A stretch of 64,000 bases of DNA from Cellulophaga sp. F20128 (GCF_023015805.1 NZ_JALKBA010000018.1:1-64000); one strand, 5' to 3'. Shown: positions 35,355 through 45,236, counted from the stretch's first letter. Translations and numbers: made by a program. Notes: a model not told the origin generated them from the sequence alone.

Positions 35355-35591
35355 TTACTTAATTGTCCCTTTTGCTTTAGCCTCCTTAATAACTGCGGAG
35401 ATTCCTTTTTTGTTGATACTCTTAAGCGCTCTTGCAGATACTTTCAAAGTAATCCAACGATCCTCCTCTGGAATGTAAAAACGTTTTTTGGAAAGATTTA
35501 CATCAAACCTTCTTCTTGTCTTATTAATAGAGAAAGACACGTTATTTCCAAACATTGCTTTCTTTCCGGTGATTTCACAAACTTTTGACAT
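35355..35591 (-). CDS. rpmB: 50S ribosomal protein L28
   Basis: A 78-residue basic protein. MSKVCEITGKKAMFGNNVS is the conserved L28 opening, and TRRRFDVNLSKKRFYIPEE follows. Only one cysteine is present, so no zinc ribbon. First gene of rpmB-rpmG-DUF4295, with a good promoter 33 bp upstream. Confidence 0.95.
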   Translation of the reverse strand: MSKVCEITGKKAMFGNNVSFSINKTRRRFDVNLSKKRFYIPEEDRWITLKVSARALKSINKKGISAVIKEAKAKGTIK

Positions 35592-35624
35592 TATAATCGA
35601 TTTTGTGTTATTTTAAACAGGGTG

Positions 35625-35654
35625 CAAATTTATATCTTTTTTTTGGGCGTACAA
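35625..35654 (-). promoter_or_regulatory. Bacteroidota-type promoter of rpmB
   Basis: Minus strand TTG (35652-35654), 19 bases, TAAATTTG (35625-35632), followed by the rpmB ATG at 35591. Both elements and their spacing match the Bacteroidota consensus. Confidence 0.55.
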
Positions 35655-35709
35655 AATTCTTTTCATCAATTTTTGCATTTTATTTTCAATATTAACAAAC
35701 CGCCATCTG

Positions 35710-36957
35710 TCAATATTTTAAAATCTCCTTATACAACAGTTCAAACGCCTTATTTACAGACCTATCCACAATTCTTTCTCGCTGACTTCCTTGTTGTAAT
35801 TTTATTGCAAATACATGGGCTGGGGTGGCTATTCCAATAAAAACAGTACCCACTTCTGCATCAGAATCACCTTTTGCAGGTCCTGCGTTGCCTGTTGTAG
35901 CAATTGCAAAATCGGTTTTAAGCAATTTTTTTACATTTTTAGCCATCGCTAAAACCACCTCTTCACTTACAACCGAATGTTTTTTGATCAGTTGTTCCGA
36001 AACTCCAAGTACATTTATTTTTGTCTCCGTAGCATAGCTAACTATGCTTCCCTTAAAATAGTGTGATGCACCAGGATTGGCCGTTAACAATTCTGATATT
36101 TTACCGCCCGTAAAACTTTCTGCAGTTGCAAGTGTCATTTTCTTTTGTGTCAGTAAATTACCGATAACGACCTCTAATTTCCCTTCTCCATCCTCTTCAA
36201 ACGTAATATCACCAATTAACCCCATCAGCTTAGCAGCTTCTGTAGCCATCGTTCGTTCCAACAACTCCTTATTGGTGCTTTTTGCAGACAAGCGCAACCT
36301 AACACATCCTAAACTGGGTAAATAGGCCAGTTTTATCATAGAAGGCAATTGATCTTCCCAAGCTTCTATACGTTCGGCTAAGGCACTCTCTCCCACCCCG
36401 TAGGTCACAAATGTTTTATGTTCTATAAAAGGTCTTTTAAAGGTTGAAATGATACGCGGTACAACCTCAGCCTCAATTAAGTATTTCATCTCAAAAGGAA
36501 CTCCAGGCATAGAAACAAAAACAGTATCCCCGTCTGTGATCCACATTCCAGGAGCTGTGCCTTTGATATTGTGTAAGACCGTAGCCCTGGTTAAAACCAT
36601 AGCTTGCTGCCTATTAATTTCTGAAATTGGTTTGTCTGAGTAGTTTTTAAAAAGTGCCTCTACATGTTGTAATACCCCAACATCCATAACCAAGGTGTCC
36701 TTAAAATATTCACAAAGTGCATGTTTGGTAACATCGTCTTTTGTGGGCCCTAATCCTCCAGTTATCAAGACAATATCTGCCCTTTTTGCAGCATCTTTAA
36801 GCGCCCTAAGAATATGCTGCTTACAATCTTGTATGGAAGTGATTTGATAGACAGAAACCCCTATTTTATTTAATTCTTTCCCTATAAAGGCAGAATTTGT
36901 ATCTACAATCTGACCTATGAGTAACTCATCGCCTATTGTTATTATTTCTGCAAACAT
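35710..36957 (-). CDS. cinA: CinA-family protein (nicotinamide-nucleotide amidohydrolase fused to MoCF-like domain)
   Basis: A 415-residue two-domain protein. The N-terminal MoCF-like domain begins MFAEIITIGDELLIGQIVDT and has VLITGGLGPTKDDVT. The C-terminal PncC-type domain starts around residue 255, with TLATAESFTGGKISELL and a GNAGP motif. CinA proteins salvage NAD by hydrolysing ADP-ribose and deamidating NMN. It is the last gene of a five-gene operon; its ATG overlaps the Hpt stop by one base (TAATG). Confidence 0.93.
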   Translation of the reverse strand: MFAEIITIGDELLIGQIVDTNSAFIGKELNKIGVSVYQITSIQDCKQHILRALKDAAKRADIVLITGGLGPTKDDVTKHALCEYFKDTLVMDVGVLQHVEALFKNYSDKPISEINRQQAMVLTRATVLHNIKGTAPGMWITDGDTVFVSMPGVPFEMKYLIEAEVVPRIISTFKRPFIEHKTFVTYGVGESALAERIEAWEDQLPSMIKLAYLPSLGCVRLRLSAKSTNKELLERTMATEAAKLMGLIGDITFEEDGEGKLEVVIGNLLTQKKMTLATAESFTGGKISELLTANPGASHYFKGSIVSYATETKINVLGVSEQLIKKHSVVSEEVVLAMAKNVKKLLKTDFAIATTGNAGPAKGDSDAEVGTVFIGIATPAHVFAIKLQQGSQRERIVDRSVNKAFELLYKEILKY

Positions 36958-37295
36958 TACAAGCTAAAATCAATTTTCAACTCAGAAATTACCTGATGAA
37001 TATCTAACTTCAGTAAATTAAAAGTTTCTTCAATTTTAGCAAAATCTCCTTCTTGTTTCCCTAATGTTTCTATCTCGTAGGCAGCAGCTCTCGTCTGTTC
37101 CATCCCCAATAAATCCACATTCGGCTTTATTTTATGCGCTAATTGATAGGTAGATTCATAATCATTTTCCGCTATTGCTTTTTCTAACAATTCCAAATCT
37201 GCTGGAACTTCATCCAAAAAAACTGAAACAACCGAATTGATAAAATCCTGATCTCCATCAGCCATTTCATTTAATTTATCAAGACTATAAATCAT
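36957..37295 (-). CDS. Stand-alone histidine phosphotransfer (Hpt) protein
   Basis: A 112-residue four-helix Hpt domain. The phosphorylatable histidine is His54 in AHKIKPNVDLLG, the HxxKxxxxxxG pattern of the family. The length equals one domain, so it acts as a cytoplasmic relay for a hybrid kinase encoded elsewhere; no kinase or receiver gene is near. It sits between the FAH-family gene (directly adjacent) and cinA (1-bp overlap), an unexpected place for a signalling component. Confidence 0.88.
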   Translation of the reverse strand: MIYSLDKLNEMADGDQDFINSVVSVFLDEVPADLELLEKAIAENDYESTYQLAHKIKPNVDLLGMEQTRAAAYEIETLGKQEGDFAKIEETFNLLKLDIHQVISELKIDFSL

Positions 37296-37907
37296 TTATT
37301 TTATATTTAAAGTAAACATTTCTTCATTCTCCAATACACCACAAAGATAATCATTAACAACTACCTTTCCTACACCGGCTGGTGTCCCCGTAAAAATAAC
37401 ATCCCCTTTTTTTAAGGTGAAAAATTGAGACACGTATGCGATTAACTCATCAATCTTCCAAAGCATTAGACCCGTGTTCCCTTTTTGTACCACCTCATTA
37501 TTTTTTAAAAGCGAAAAATTAATATTATCTACTGTTTTAAAATTACTTTTTGCCACCCATTTCCCGAGTACTGCAGCCCCATCAAAACCTTTTGCTTTTT
37601 CCCATGGCAAGCCTTTTTCTTTTAATTCCGATTGTAGGTCCCGTGCAGTAAAATCAATTCCTAGGCCTATTTCATCATAATAATTGGCCGCAAACTTTTT
37701 ATCAATATGCTTCCCAACCTTTTTTATTTTTACCAAAACCTCAACTTCATAATGAATGTTGTCTGAAAATTCTGGAATATAAAAATCCTGTTCCTTAGGT
37801 AAAACTGAAGAATCCGGTTTTATAAAAACCACAGGATCAGTAGGGCGCTCATTTTCTAGCTCTTTAATATGAGCTGTATAATTACGACCTATGCAGATTA
37901 TTTTCAT
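37296..37907 (-). CDS. Fumarylacetoacetate hydrolase (FAH) family protein
   Basis: A 203-residue single-domain FAH-fold protein. It starts MKIICIGRNYTAHIKEL and carries VVFIKPDSSVL, metal-binding acidic residues in HYEVEVLVKI and TARDLQSELK, and the late motif GDVIFTGTPAGVG. Members hydrolyse or decarboxylate beta-diketones or oxaloacetate; small versions like this often act as acylpyruvases or oxaloacetate decarboxylases. The exact substrate cannot be read from the sequence. It lies 8 bp after the carboxypeptidase-D-like gene in a tight operon. Confidence 0.88.
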   Translation of the reverse strand: MKIICIGRNYTAHIKELENERPTDPVVFIKPDSSVLPKEQDFYIPEFSDNIHYEVEVLVKIKKVGKHIDKKFAANYYDEIGLGIDFTARDLQSELKEKGLPWEKAKGFDGAAVLGKWVAKSNFKTVDNINFSLLKNNEVVQKGNTGLMLWKIDELIAYVSQFFTLKKGDVIFTGTPAGVGKVVVNDYLCGVLENEEMFTLNIK

Positions 37908-37915
37908 ACTTTGTA

Positions 37916-38827
37916 TTATTTTTCTTTAAACAAACTTAGACTAACTGCTGGTATAAGGGCCTGCTCATTCTTTTTCAAGGTTTCTTGAAAATCTACCCAC
38001 GCTCCCATCTCATAAACCATAACTTTAGTATTTTGGTTTTTATTGTTAATTCCTCCAAAACTAGGTGCAAAACCATTTTCTATCGTTAATTTATGATCTA
38101 CTGGATGTTTCCCTTTAACAGCATACCAATTATAGGGCACAAACAACCACTCTAAACCAATATAAACCCCATGACTAGGCATTTCAATATTAAAATCAGA
38201 TAAATCTACAGTAACAAAATCACTTTCTGCCACCACATCCAACACCGTGCTTTTATGCAATAGATCCTTTGCTGGTTTCTGAGATAGGGTATCTACATCA
38301 TACACCCTTATTCTAAATTTAGACACAGGCCTTTTTAAATTCCCTTCTTTTTTTAAAAAAACCGTAACCTTGTTTATATATTTTCTTTTAGGATCTGTAT
38401 TGGGAAAATAGGTAGCTAAAATCCTAGGCGCAGTCGCTGATGAAATCCCACCTTCCAAATCAGAGCTAGCAATAGCATGCAACACCTCTAATTCTCCCGA
38501 CGGTTTACCCACTACAATGTTATCTATGGTTTGGTGGTCTTTAACCATACCAAACGGCTTCTCGCCAATTACCTCATTTAACGCTACAACGGTATCGGCA
38601 TACCCTAAGGTTGAAAGCTGTACATTCTTTTCCAGATAAGTAGCTGGAACATCCATAAAAAAGTAACCCTTTTCATCTGTAGTTGCTCCTTTTAAGGTGT
38701 TTAAAATACTGACATGTACAAATGGGATAGGCCTTTTTGTCTCGTGGTCATAAATAGTGCCATCCAATAATACTTCTTGAGCACCTATTTTAAGTACACA
38801 AACAAGAAATACAAAAACAAATTTCAT
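37916..38827 (-). CDS. Exported protein with carboxypeptidase-D regulatory-like domain
   Basis: A 303-residue protein with a signal peptide (MKFVFVFLVCVLKIGAQ) and an N-terminal transthyretin-like domain of the CarboxypepD_reg type (VLLDGTIYDHETKRPIPFVH, then GATTDEKGYFFM), as at the front of TonB-dependent receptors. No barrel follows; the rest is a beta-rich domain without a recognised family. It lies 1 bp after the exonuclease gene and 8 bp before the FAH gene. A surface or periplasmic role is inferred from the signal. Confidence 0.8.
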   Translation of the reverse strand: MKFVFVFLVCVLKIGAQEVLLDGTIYDHETKRPIPFVHVSILNTLKGATTDEKGYFFMDVPATYLEKNVQLSTLGYADTVVALNEVIGEKPFGMVKDHQTIDNIVVGKPSGELEVLHAIASSDLEGGISSATAPRILATYFPNTDPKRKYINKVTVFLKKEGNLKRPVSKFRIRVYDVDTLSQKPAKDLLHKSTVLDVVAESDFVTVDLSDFNIEMPSHGVYIGLEWLFVPYNWYAVKGKHPVDHKLTIENGFAPSFGGINNKNQNTKVMVYEMGAWVDFQETLKKNEQALIPAVSLSLFKEK

Positions 38828-38828
38828 T

Positions 38829-39605
38829 TTAACTCAACTTATTATTTAGTTTACTTAGCTTTATTTGCGTGAGGACTTTTTTGGTATATAGGGGAAAATC
38901 CGCATTTAGAATCCACCCAAAATACCCTGGTTCTTCTTCTAGCACCCGATCAACTTTTTTTCCTTTGTGTTTCCCAAAAGAAAAGGCCGGATCACCATCC
39001 TTGTCCAAACTTATAAAACCAGCAAAATCTACAAACTTTCTGCGTGTTGTAAACTCTGACAGTTTTTTAATATCGTTTTCTAATTCTGGATAGCGGTCTA
39101 GCTGAGATTTTAAAACCTCAAAGGTTGCGTTTGTATCTGCCGCAGCACTATGTGCGTTGGTCAAATCTTTATCACAATAAAACTTATAAGCAGCTTCTAG
39201 CGTTCTTTTTTCCATTTTATGAAAAATAGTTTGCACATCTACTGACACCGTATTTTTCATATCAAAATCTACCTCAGCTCTTAGCATCTCTTCTGCTAAA
39301 AGAGGAATATCAAACCTATCCGAGTTATAGCCCCCCAAATCGCAGTCTTTTATCATTGCATAAATTTCTTTAGACAACTCCTTAAAGGTTGGTTCATTGG
39401 CTACTTTCTCGTTGGTAATTCCATGTACAGCAATTACCTCGTCAGAAATATGCATTTCTGGATTCACCAACCACGTTTTACTTTCTTTATTACCGTTTGG
39501 ATATACTTTTAAAATGGAAATCTCTACCACTCTATCCTTAGCCACATTAATCCCAGTTGTTTCTAAATCAAAAAAACAAATAGGTCGTGTTAATTTTAAT
39601 TCCAT
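38829..39605 (-). CDS. DnaQ-like 3'-5' exonuclease with DUF3820-type C-terminus
   Basis: A 258-residue DEDDh exonuclease: Asp13 and Glu15 in FFDLETTG, Asp99 in YNSDRFDIPLL, and His152 with Asp157 in HSAAADTNATFEVL. The C-terminal 60 residues carry FGKHKGKKVDRVL and GYFGWILNADFP, the small domain found after exodeoxyribonuclease X-type nucleases. It probably trims DNA or RNA ends in repair or acts in proofreading. It is the first gene of the five-gene operon that ends with cinA. Confidence 0.9.
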   Translation of the reverse strand: MELKLTRPICFFDLETTGINVAKDRVVEISILKVYPNGNKESKTWLVNPEMHISDEVIAVHGITNEKVANEPTFKELSKEIYAMIKDCDLGGYNSDRFDIPLLAEEMLRAEVDFDMKNTVSVDVQTIFHKMEKRTLEAAYKFYCDKDLTNAHSAAADTNATFEVLKSQLDRYPELENDIKKLSEFTTRRKFVDFAGFISLDKDGDPAFSFGKHKGKKVDRVLEEEPGYFGWILNADFPLYTKKVLTQIKLSKLNNKLS

Positions 39606-39712
39606 TTACCTTATTTAATTACAAATTATAGAAAGATACCAATTTTTAACATCCTTGAAGAAAGAAAAAAAATGCTTAACAAAAAATAATATTTACAGTA
39701 TAAAAATAACGA

Positions 39713-41068
39713 TTACACTTCTCTGTTTACATCCCAAGCTTCAAGATAATCTGCAACAGCTTTTATAAACATACCTCCTAAAGCACCATTTACGACACGG
39801 TGATCATAACTATGAGATAAAAACATTTTTGAACGTACCCCTATAAAGTCACCATCTTTTGTTTCTATTACAGCGGGTACTTTACGAATGGCACCTAATG
39901 CCAATATTGCAACCTGCGGCTGATTGATAATAGGCGTTCCAAATACACTTCCAAATGTTCCAACATTGGTCACCGTATAGGTACCTCCTTGAATTTCTTC
40001 TGGCTTTAATGCATTGTTTCTAGACCTGCCCGCCAAATCATTTACCACCTTGGCCATACCTACCAAATTTAATTGATCTGCATTCTTTATCACAGGCACA
40101 ATTAAATTACCGTCGGGCAAGGCAGCAGCCATACCTATATTAATATTTTTTTTCTTAATTATTGTATCCCCATCTACCGAGACATTAATCATTGGGAAGC
40201 TTTTCAATGCTTTGGCAACAGCCTCCATAAATATCGGGGTAAATGTAAGTTTCTCTCCTTCTCGTTTTTGAAAAGAATCTTTCATTTTATTCCTCCAATT
40301 CACCACATTGGTAACATCTACTTCTATAAAACTTTGCACATGTGCAGCCGTTGAAACACTAGACACCATATGGTGCGCTATGAGTTTACCCATTCTAGAA
40401 AGCGGAATTACCTCATCACCATTAGCAATTGCAGTTGGAGTTGTTTTGGGCTTTTCTACCTTTTGAGGTGCTGGTTGTGGCGTTGGAACTGACGCTACTT
40501 TTTCTTCGGTAGCCGCAGTAGCTTTACTTGCTGAAGTTCTATTTTCAACATAGGCAAGAATATCGTTTTTGGTTACCCTATCTTCATTACCTGTCCCTTT
40601 AATTGAATCCAATTCCGCTACTGTTATTCCTTCCTGTTTGGCTATATTTTTTACCAAGGGAGAATAAAATTTATCGGTATCGCCAAAATCTTGAGGTGTA
40701 GCAACGGTTTCCTTTGCCAATGCAACAGCATTCTCTATTTCATCGATGGCCTCGGGTTCAACAATAGCTTCCTCCGAAATAACACTTGTTTTTTCTTCTT
40801 CTAAAACCGTCCTACTCTCTTCTTCACCTGAAATTTCTATAATAGCCACAGTTTGCCCTATTTGCACTATATCATCTACATTAAAAAGCTTTTCTACTAA
40901 CACCCCTTCCACTTCAGAAGGAACTTCAGAGTCCACCTTATCCGTAGCTATTTCAAAAACAGCCTCATCCATTTCTATGGTATCACCTACTTCTTTTAAC
41001 CAAGTAGTCAATGTTGCCTCTGCAACACTTTCCCCCATTTGAGGTAATTTTAATTCAAATTTTGACAT
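39713..41068 (-). CDS. Dihydrolipoamide acyltransferase (E2) of a 2-oxoacid dehydrogenase complex
   Basis: A 451-residue E2. The lipoyl domain comes first, with Lys44 in EIATDKVDSEVPSEVEG; then a linker, then the E1/E3-binding domain (SPLVKNIAKQEGITVAEL, about residues 130-165), then the catalytic domain. The active-site motif is DHRVVNGALGG with His423. The usual aspartate of HRxxDG is Asn427 here. The family includes branched-chain, pyruvate and 2-oxoglutarate E2s, and the exact complex is not clear; no E1 or E3 gene lies next to it. A TAGTTTTG -7-like element (41108-41115, minus strand) lies upstream. Confidence 0.9.
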   Translation of the reverse strand: MSKFELKLPQMGESVAEATLTTWLKEVGDTIEMDEAVFEIATDKVDSEVPSEVEGVLVEKLFNVDDIVQIGQTVAIIEISGEEESRTVLEEEKTSVISEEAIVEPEAIDEIENAVALAKETVATPQDFGDTDKFYSPLVKNIAKQEGITVAELDSIKGTGNEDRVTKNDILAYVENRTSASKATAATEEKVASVPTPQPAPQKVEKPKTTPTAIANGDEVIPLSRMGKLIAHHMVSSVSTAAHVQSFIEVDVTNVVNWRNKMKDSFQKREGEKLTFTPIFMEAVAKALKSFPMINVSVDGDTIIKKKNINIGMAAALPDGNLIVPVIKNADQLNLVGMAKVVNDLAGRSRNNALKPEEIQGGTYTVTNVGTFGSVFGTPIINQPQVAILALGAIRKVPAVIETKDGDFIGVRSKMFLSHSYDHRVVNGALGGMFIKAVADYLEAWDVNREV

Positions 41069-41165
41069 ATCACTATATTATAAAAGCAATTTTTACACTT
41101 TAGTTTGCAAAACTAATAATTAAAATGTCATTTAATTACATTTATTGTAATTTTTAAGACACAAA

Positions 41166-41786
41166 CTATCCTATTTTTAAAGAATTCTCAAAAGAAACCC
41201 TGTTTATAATACTCCTTCCTAAGGTAACTTCATCTGCATATTCCAATTCATCTCCTACCGATATTCCACGTGCTATGGTCGACGTTTTTATCACCACCCC
41301 CTCGAGCTGCTTGTAAATATAAAAATTAGTTGTATCCCCTTCCATAGTAGAGCTCAATGCAAAAATAAGCTCTTTTATAATTCCTTCTTTCGCTTTGGTA
41401 AGCAAGGAACTTATTGTTAAGTTTTGCGGTCCTACACCTTCCATTGGAGATATCCTACCTCCTAAAACGTGATACAATCCTCTGTATTGCCCTGTATTCT
41501 CTATAGCCATTACATCTCTTATATCTTCTACAACACAAACTAAACTTTCATCTCTTTTTGGATTTGCGCAAAGCTCACACAATTGAACGTCCGATATATT
41601 ATGACAATTGGAACAGAATTTTATTTCTTCTCTTAATTTCCCCAACGAACTAACCAAGGCTGTAGTTTGATCTTTGGGTTGCTTTAACAAATGTAATGCC
41701 AACCGTAATGCCGTTCGCTTACCAATTCCTGGTAGCTGAGAAATTTCATAAACTGCATTTTCCAATAATTTTGAAGAAAATTCCAT
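41166..41786 (-). CDS. recR: Recombination protein RecR
   Basis: A 206-residue protein of RecFOR gap repair. The N-terminal helix-hairpin-helix is [17 protein letters not shown], followed by the zinc finger [16 protein letters not shown] and a Toprim domain ([20 protein letters not shown], then [15 protein letters not shown]). The length is typical. I start it at the ATG at 41786 rather than 41801. A TAATTTTG element (41804-41811, minus strand) lies 17 bp upstream. Confidence 0.95.
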   Translation of the reverse strand: MEFSSKLLENAVYEISQLPGIGKRTALRLALHLLKQPKDQTTALVSSLGKLREEIKFCSNCHNISDVQLCELCANPKRDESLVCVVEDIRDVMAIENTGQYRGLYHVLGGRISPMEGVGPQNLTISSLLTKAKEGIIKELIFALSSTMEGDTTNFYIYKQLEGVVIKTSTIARGISVGDELEYADEVTLGRSIINRVSFENSLKIG

Positions 41787-41895
41787 TGCTTTAGTTTTCA
41801 CTACAAAATTACAATTTTATTCTTGTTTAAACGGATGGATATTAGCCTATGATGATAATTTTTCTTTTTGTACTTTGGCATTGAAATTTAAATTT

Positions 41896-43377
41896 ATGAC
41901 ATCTACACATATCCTAATCTTAATTGGCTGTTACTTTTTAGTTCTCCTTTTTATATCCTACTTAACCGGAAAAAACGATTCTAACGACGATTTTTTTAAA
42001 GCAGGAAAACAATCGCCTTGGTATATTGTTGCCTTTGGTATGGTAGGAGCATCACTTTCTGGTGTAACTTTTATCTCGGTTCCCGGATGGGTAGAAGGCT
42101 CACAGTTTAGCTACATGCAAGTTGTCTTTGGATATTTAATTGGTTATTTCATTATTGCCTATTTGTTAATGCCCATTTATTATAAATTAAATGTTACTTC
42201 TATCTATGAATACCTTAAAGATCGGTTTGGCATAGTAAGTTACAAAACTGGGGCTTTCTTCTTCTTTGTCTCAAGAGTTTTAGGCGCTTCTTTTAGGCTG
42301 TTTTTGGTGGCCCTTGTTTTACAACAATTTGTTTTTGACGATTTAAATGTTCCTTTTGAAATTACCGTAATATTATCCATACTTCTCATTTGGATTTATA
42401 CGTTTAAAGGCGGAATAAAAACAATAGTTTGGACAGACACCTTGCAAACCTTGTTTATGTTAACCTCAGTTGGACTTTCCATATATTTTATTACCGATAG
42501 ACTAGATATTAGTATCACTGAATTACTAGCATCAGAGGAATTGAAGCAATACAATAAAATATTTTTTACAGATGATATCTTAGCAAAAAACCACTTTTTA
42601 AAATCGTTTTTTGGAGGAATGTTTATTGCCATTTGTATGACAGGACTAGATCAGGACATGATGCAAAAAAACTTGAGTTGCAAAAGCTTGAAGGACGCAC
42701 AAAAAAATATGGTTTCCTTTAGTATAGTCCTAGTTGTTGTAAACTTTATTTTCCTTGTATTGGGCGCATTATTATTTATTTACGCCGATAAATTCAACAT
42801 AGCAACACCTGCTTTGGGTGGTATTGGAGATCCAAAAACAGACCTACTATTTCCTGAAATTGCATTAAATAGCGGATTGGGAATTACCATTGCAATTACA
42901 TTTATGCTAGGCCTAATCGCCGCCGCATATAGTAGTGCAGATAGTGCCCTTACCTCCTTAACTACCTCTTTTTGTGTAGATTTCTTGGACATCGGAAAAA
43001 GAGCTGAAAAAGATCAAAAAAGAATACGAAAAATTACCCATGTTGCCATGAGCCTTTTATTGATTATTGTAATAATCATCTTTAAGCACGTATTAGACCG
43101 AAATGTGATAGACAGCTTGCTAACCGTAGCAACTTACACCTATGGTCCATTGCTAGGGTTATTTGCCTTTGGTATTTTTACGAAACATAAAATTAAAGAC
43201 AATTTGGCTTGGTTGGTTGCCATAGTCCCCGTAATTATCATTGTACTATTAGCAAATATTCCAGCAGCGCAACTTGGCGGATATGCCGTGGGTTACGAAT
43301 TACTGCCTTTGAACGGTTTATTGACGTTTTTTGGACTTTGGTTGATTCGAAAAAAAGAGGTAAAAGTTAAACTGTAA
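41896..43377 (+). CDS. Sodium:solute symporter (SSS family)
   Basis: A 493-residue transporter with about 13 membrane helices. Family features are the early motif [31 protein letters not shown], and the sodium-site region with [20 protein letters not shown] proteins import sugars, amino acids or organic anions with sodium. The substrate cannot be assigned. I use the ATG at 41896; the frame also opens with TTG at 41875, but that adds only a short polar stretch. It is divergent from recR. Confidence 0.92.
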   Translation: MTSTHILILIGCYFLVLLFISYLTGKNDSNDDFFKAGKQSPWYIVAFGMVGASLSGVTFISVPGWVEGSQFSYMQVVFGYLIGYFIIAYLLMPIYYKLNVTSIYEYLKDRFGIVSYKTGAFFFFVSRVLGASFRLFLVALVLQQFVFDDLNVPFEITVILSILLIWIYTFKGGIKTIVWTDTLQTLFMLTSVGLSIYFITDRLDISITELLASEELKQYNKIFFTDDILAKNHFLKSFFGGMFIAICMTGLDQDMMQKNLSCKSLKDAQKNMVSFSIVLVVVNFIFLVLGALLFIYADKFNIATPALGGIGDPKTDLLFPEIALNSGLGITIAITFMLGLIAAAYSSADSALTSLTTSFCVDFLDIGKRAEKDQKRIRKITHVAMSLLLIIVIIIFKHVLDRNVIDSLLTVATYTYGPLLGLFAFGIFTKHKIKDNLAWLVAIVPVIIIVLLANIPAAQLGGYAVGYELLPLNGLLTFFGLWLIRKKEVKVKL

Positions 43378-43462
43378 CCACAATCCTCAAATTTAAAACT
43401 GCCTCCTGCCGATCAACAAAAATAAATAGTCCGCTTTATTTTGCCTTTCATCAGTAGTCTAA

Positions 43463-43822
43463 TTAATATTGATCGGTAGCCAAAAGAACTAAGGTACAAG
43501 CCTCTAAAACCTGTATACCACTCTTCTCTAGCAACTTATAAAACGCTGGATTTTCTGTCCCAGGATTAAAAATGACACGTTTTGGATTTAATTTTATGAT
43601 ATCCTGATAGTATTCTTCTTGCCTTGTTGGGTTGAGATATAAAGTAACGGTATGAATATTTTGAATATCCATTAAATTATCTTTAATTTGAACATCTAAA
43701 ATTGCCCCCGAAGCTTTACCAAAAGCGACAGTTTTTATATTCTTTTCTAAAAGTTTTCTGACGGCAAGATTGCTATACCGATTAGGCTTCAATGAAGCTC
43801 CAAAAACAAGAGTTTTAAGCAT
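43463..43822 (-). CDS. CoA-binding domain protein
   Basis: A 119-residue protein with a CoA-binding Rossmann-type domain: TLVFGASLKPNRYSNLAVRKL at the N-terminus, then YLNPTRQEEYYQDI and RVIFNPGTENP. It resembles the small YccU-type proteins of the succinyl-CoA ligase alpha-domain family. Its role is unknown. It converges with the symporter and is separated from fabH by a hairpin. Confidence 0.88.
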   Translation of the reverse strand: MLKTLVFGASLKPNRYSNLAVRKLLEKNIKTVAFGKASGAILDVQIKDNLMDIQNIHTVTLYLNPTRQEEYYQDIIKLNPKRVIFNPGTENPAFYKLLEKSGIQVLEACTLVLLATDQY

Positions 43823-43983
43823 TCTCCAATAGTGTTAAAATGTGTTAAGTTTTGAGATTTTAAATTTAAATTTCGTCTATTTAACCATAGGTAAAAGAAA
43901 AAACAAACGAAATAAAGTCATTGATAACGTTATATTTTTATAGTTAATGGTTAGTGTTTAGTATAACCTATCAATGACAAAGA

Positions 43984-44008
43984 AGCCCAGAGTTCTGCTC
44001 TGGGCTTT
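43984..44008. terminator. Hairpin after the fabH-like gene
   Basis: The stem AAGCCCAGAG (43984-43993) pairs with CTCTGGGCTT (43999-44008) around TTCTG, a 10-bp perfect stem, 8 bp past the fabH stop. The T-run is weak on both strands, so termination may be partial. Confidence 0.6.
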
Positions 44009-44015
44009 GTGTTTT

Positions 44016-45026
44016 CTACCATTTAATGACAACACTACCCCATGTAAACCCACTTCCAAAAGCAGCTAAGACAACCAAGTCGCCTTTATTTACCCTCCCT
44101 TTTTCCCAAGCTTCTGTTAAAGCTATTGGAATAGAGGCAGCGGTTGTATTCCCATATTTCATAATATTATTAAAAACTTGATTATCTTCTAGTTTAAATT
44201 TCCTTTGAATAAACTGAGAAATTCTAAGATTTGCTTGATGTGGTATCAACATATCAATATCTGAAACTTCTAAATTATTAGCCTGCAAGCCTTCCATAAT
44301 AACTTCACTAAAACGGACTACGGCATTTTTAAACACAAACTGCCCATTCATATACGGAAAGTAGGATTCATCATTAGGGTCTTGATCTTTAAGGATATCT
44401 GTCACCCATCGTTTTCCCATTCCCGGAGCAATTAAAGAAAGTTCTTCTGCATGTTGCCCTTCAGAATGCAAATGCGTAGAAAGTATCCCTTTGGTTCTAT
44501 CCTCTTCCCTACTTAAAACTGCTGCTCCTGCACCATCACCAAATATAACGGATACCCCTCTTCCTCTAGTGGTCATATCCAGTCCATGTGAATGTAATTC
44601 AGAACCAATGACTAAAACATTCTTGTACATCCCACTTTTTATATACTGGTCAGCTACAGAGATGGCATATACAAATCCTGAACATTGGTTTCTAACATCC
44701 AAAGCGCCCACGGTCTTAATCCCCAAATCTCGCTGCACCAATACTCCTGGCCCAGGAAAATAATAATCGGGGCTCAAAGTGGCAAAAACAATAAAATCGA
44801 TATCGTCTTTATCTATGCCAGCACGTTCAATAGCAATTTTAGCCGCTTTAACACCCATAGTTGTGGTTGTGTCTTCCCCACCTTTTACAACGTGTCTTCT
44901 CTCTTTAATACCAGTACGTTCTTGAATCCAGGCATCATTGGTATCCATCACTTTAGACAAATCATCATTTGTCACTATATTTTCAGGTACATAATACCCC
45001 AGTCCTGCTATCTTTGAGTTATACAT
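44016..45026 (-). CDS. fabH: 3-oxoacyl-ACP synthase III-type condensing enzyme
   Basis: A 336-residue KAS III-family enzyme with Cys115 (NQCSGFVYA), His263 (IPHQANLR) and Asn293 (YGNTTAAS). This triad fits FabH, which starts fatty acid synthesis from acetyl-CoA or branched acyl-CoA. It stands alone without plsX, rpmF or the rest of a fab cluster. It may therefore be a second FabH or a branched-chain or secondary-metabolite variant; the distinction needs a tree. Confidence 0.85.
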   Translation of the reverse strand: MYNSKIAGLGYYVPENIVTNDDLSKVMDTNDAWIQERTGIKERRHVVKGGEDTTTTMGVKAAKIAIERAGIDKDDIDFIVFATLSPDYYFPGPGVLVQRDLGIKTVGALDVRNQCSGFVYAISVADQYIKSGMYKNVLVIGSELHSHGLDMTTRGRGVSVIFGDGAGAAVLSREEDRTKGILSTHLHSEGQHAEELSLIAPGMGKRWVTDILKDQDPNDESYFPYMNGQFVFKNAVVRFSEVIMEGLQANNLEVSDIDMLIPHQANLRISQFIQRKFKLEDNQVFNNIMKYGNTTAASIPIALTEAWEKGRVNKGDLVVLAAFGSGFTWGSVVIKW

Positions 45027-45236
45027 AAATTGTAAGTTTTTAATCTAAAAAATCAAGTAAATTCGATCACTTTATTTTGCAATATATAAATAATGCTGCT
45101 TTTTTTAGTGCAATTGATTCAAGATAGCTAAAAATTCTGATTTCTAACTTATTCCTTGAATGATTTGAATGCACTACAAATGAGTACACATATTATTGTT
45201 ACAAATTAAAGAAGCAAAATGATTTTAGGGTGTCAG

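Noticed and set aside
31055-45026. fabF and the fabH-like gene as parts of a polyketide cluster
   Set aside because: They are about 13 kb apart among housekeeping genes, with no carrier protein, ketoreductase or other cluster gene.
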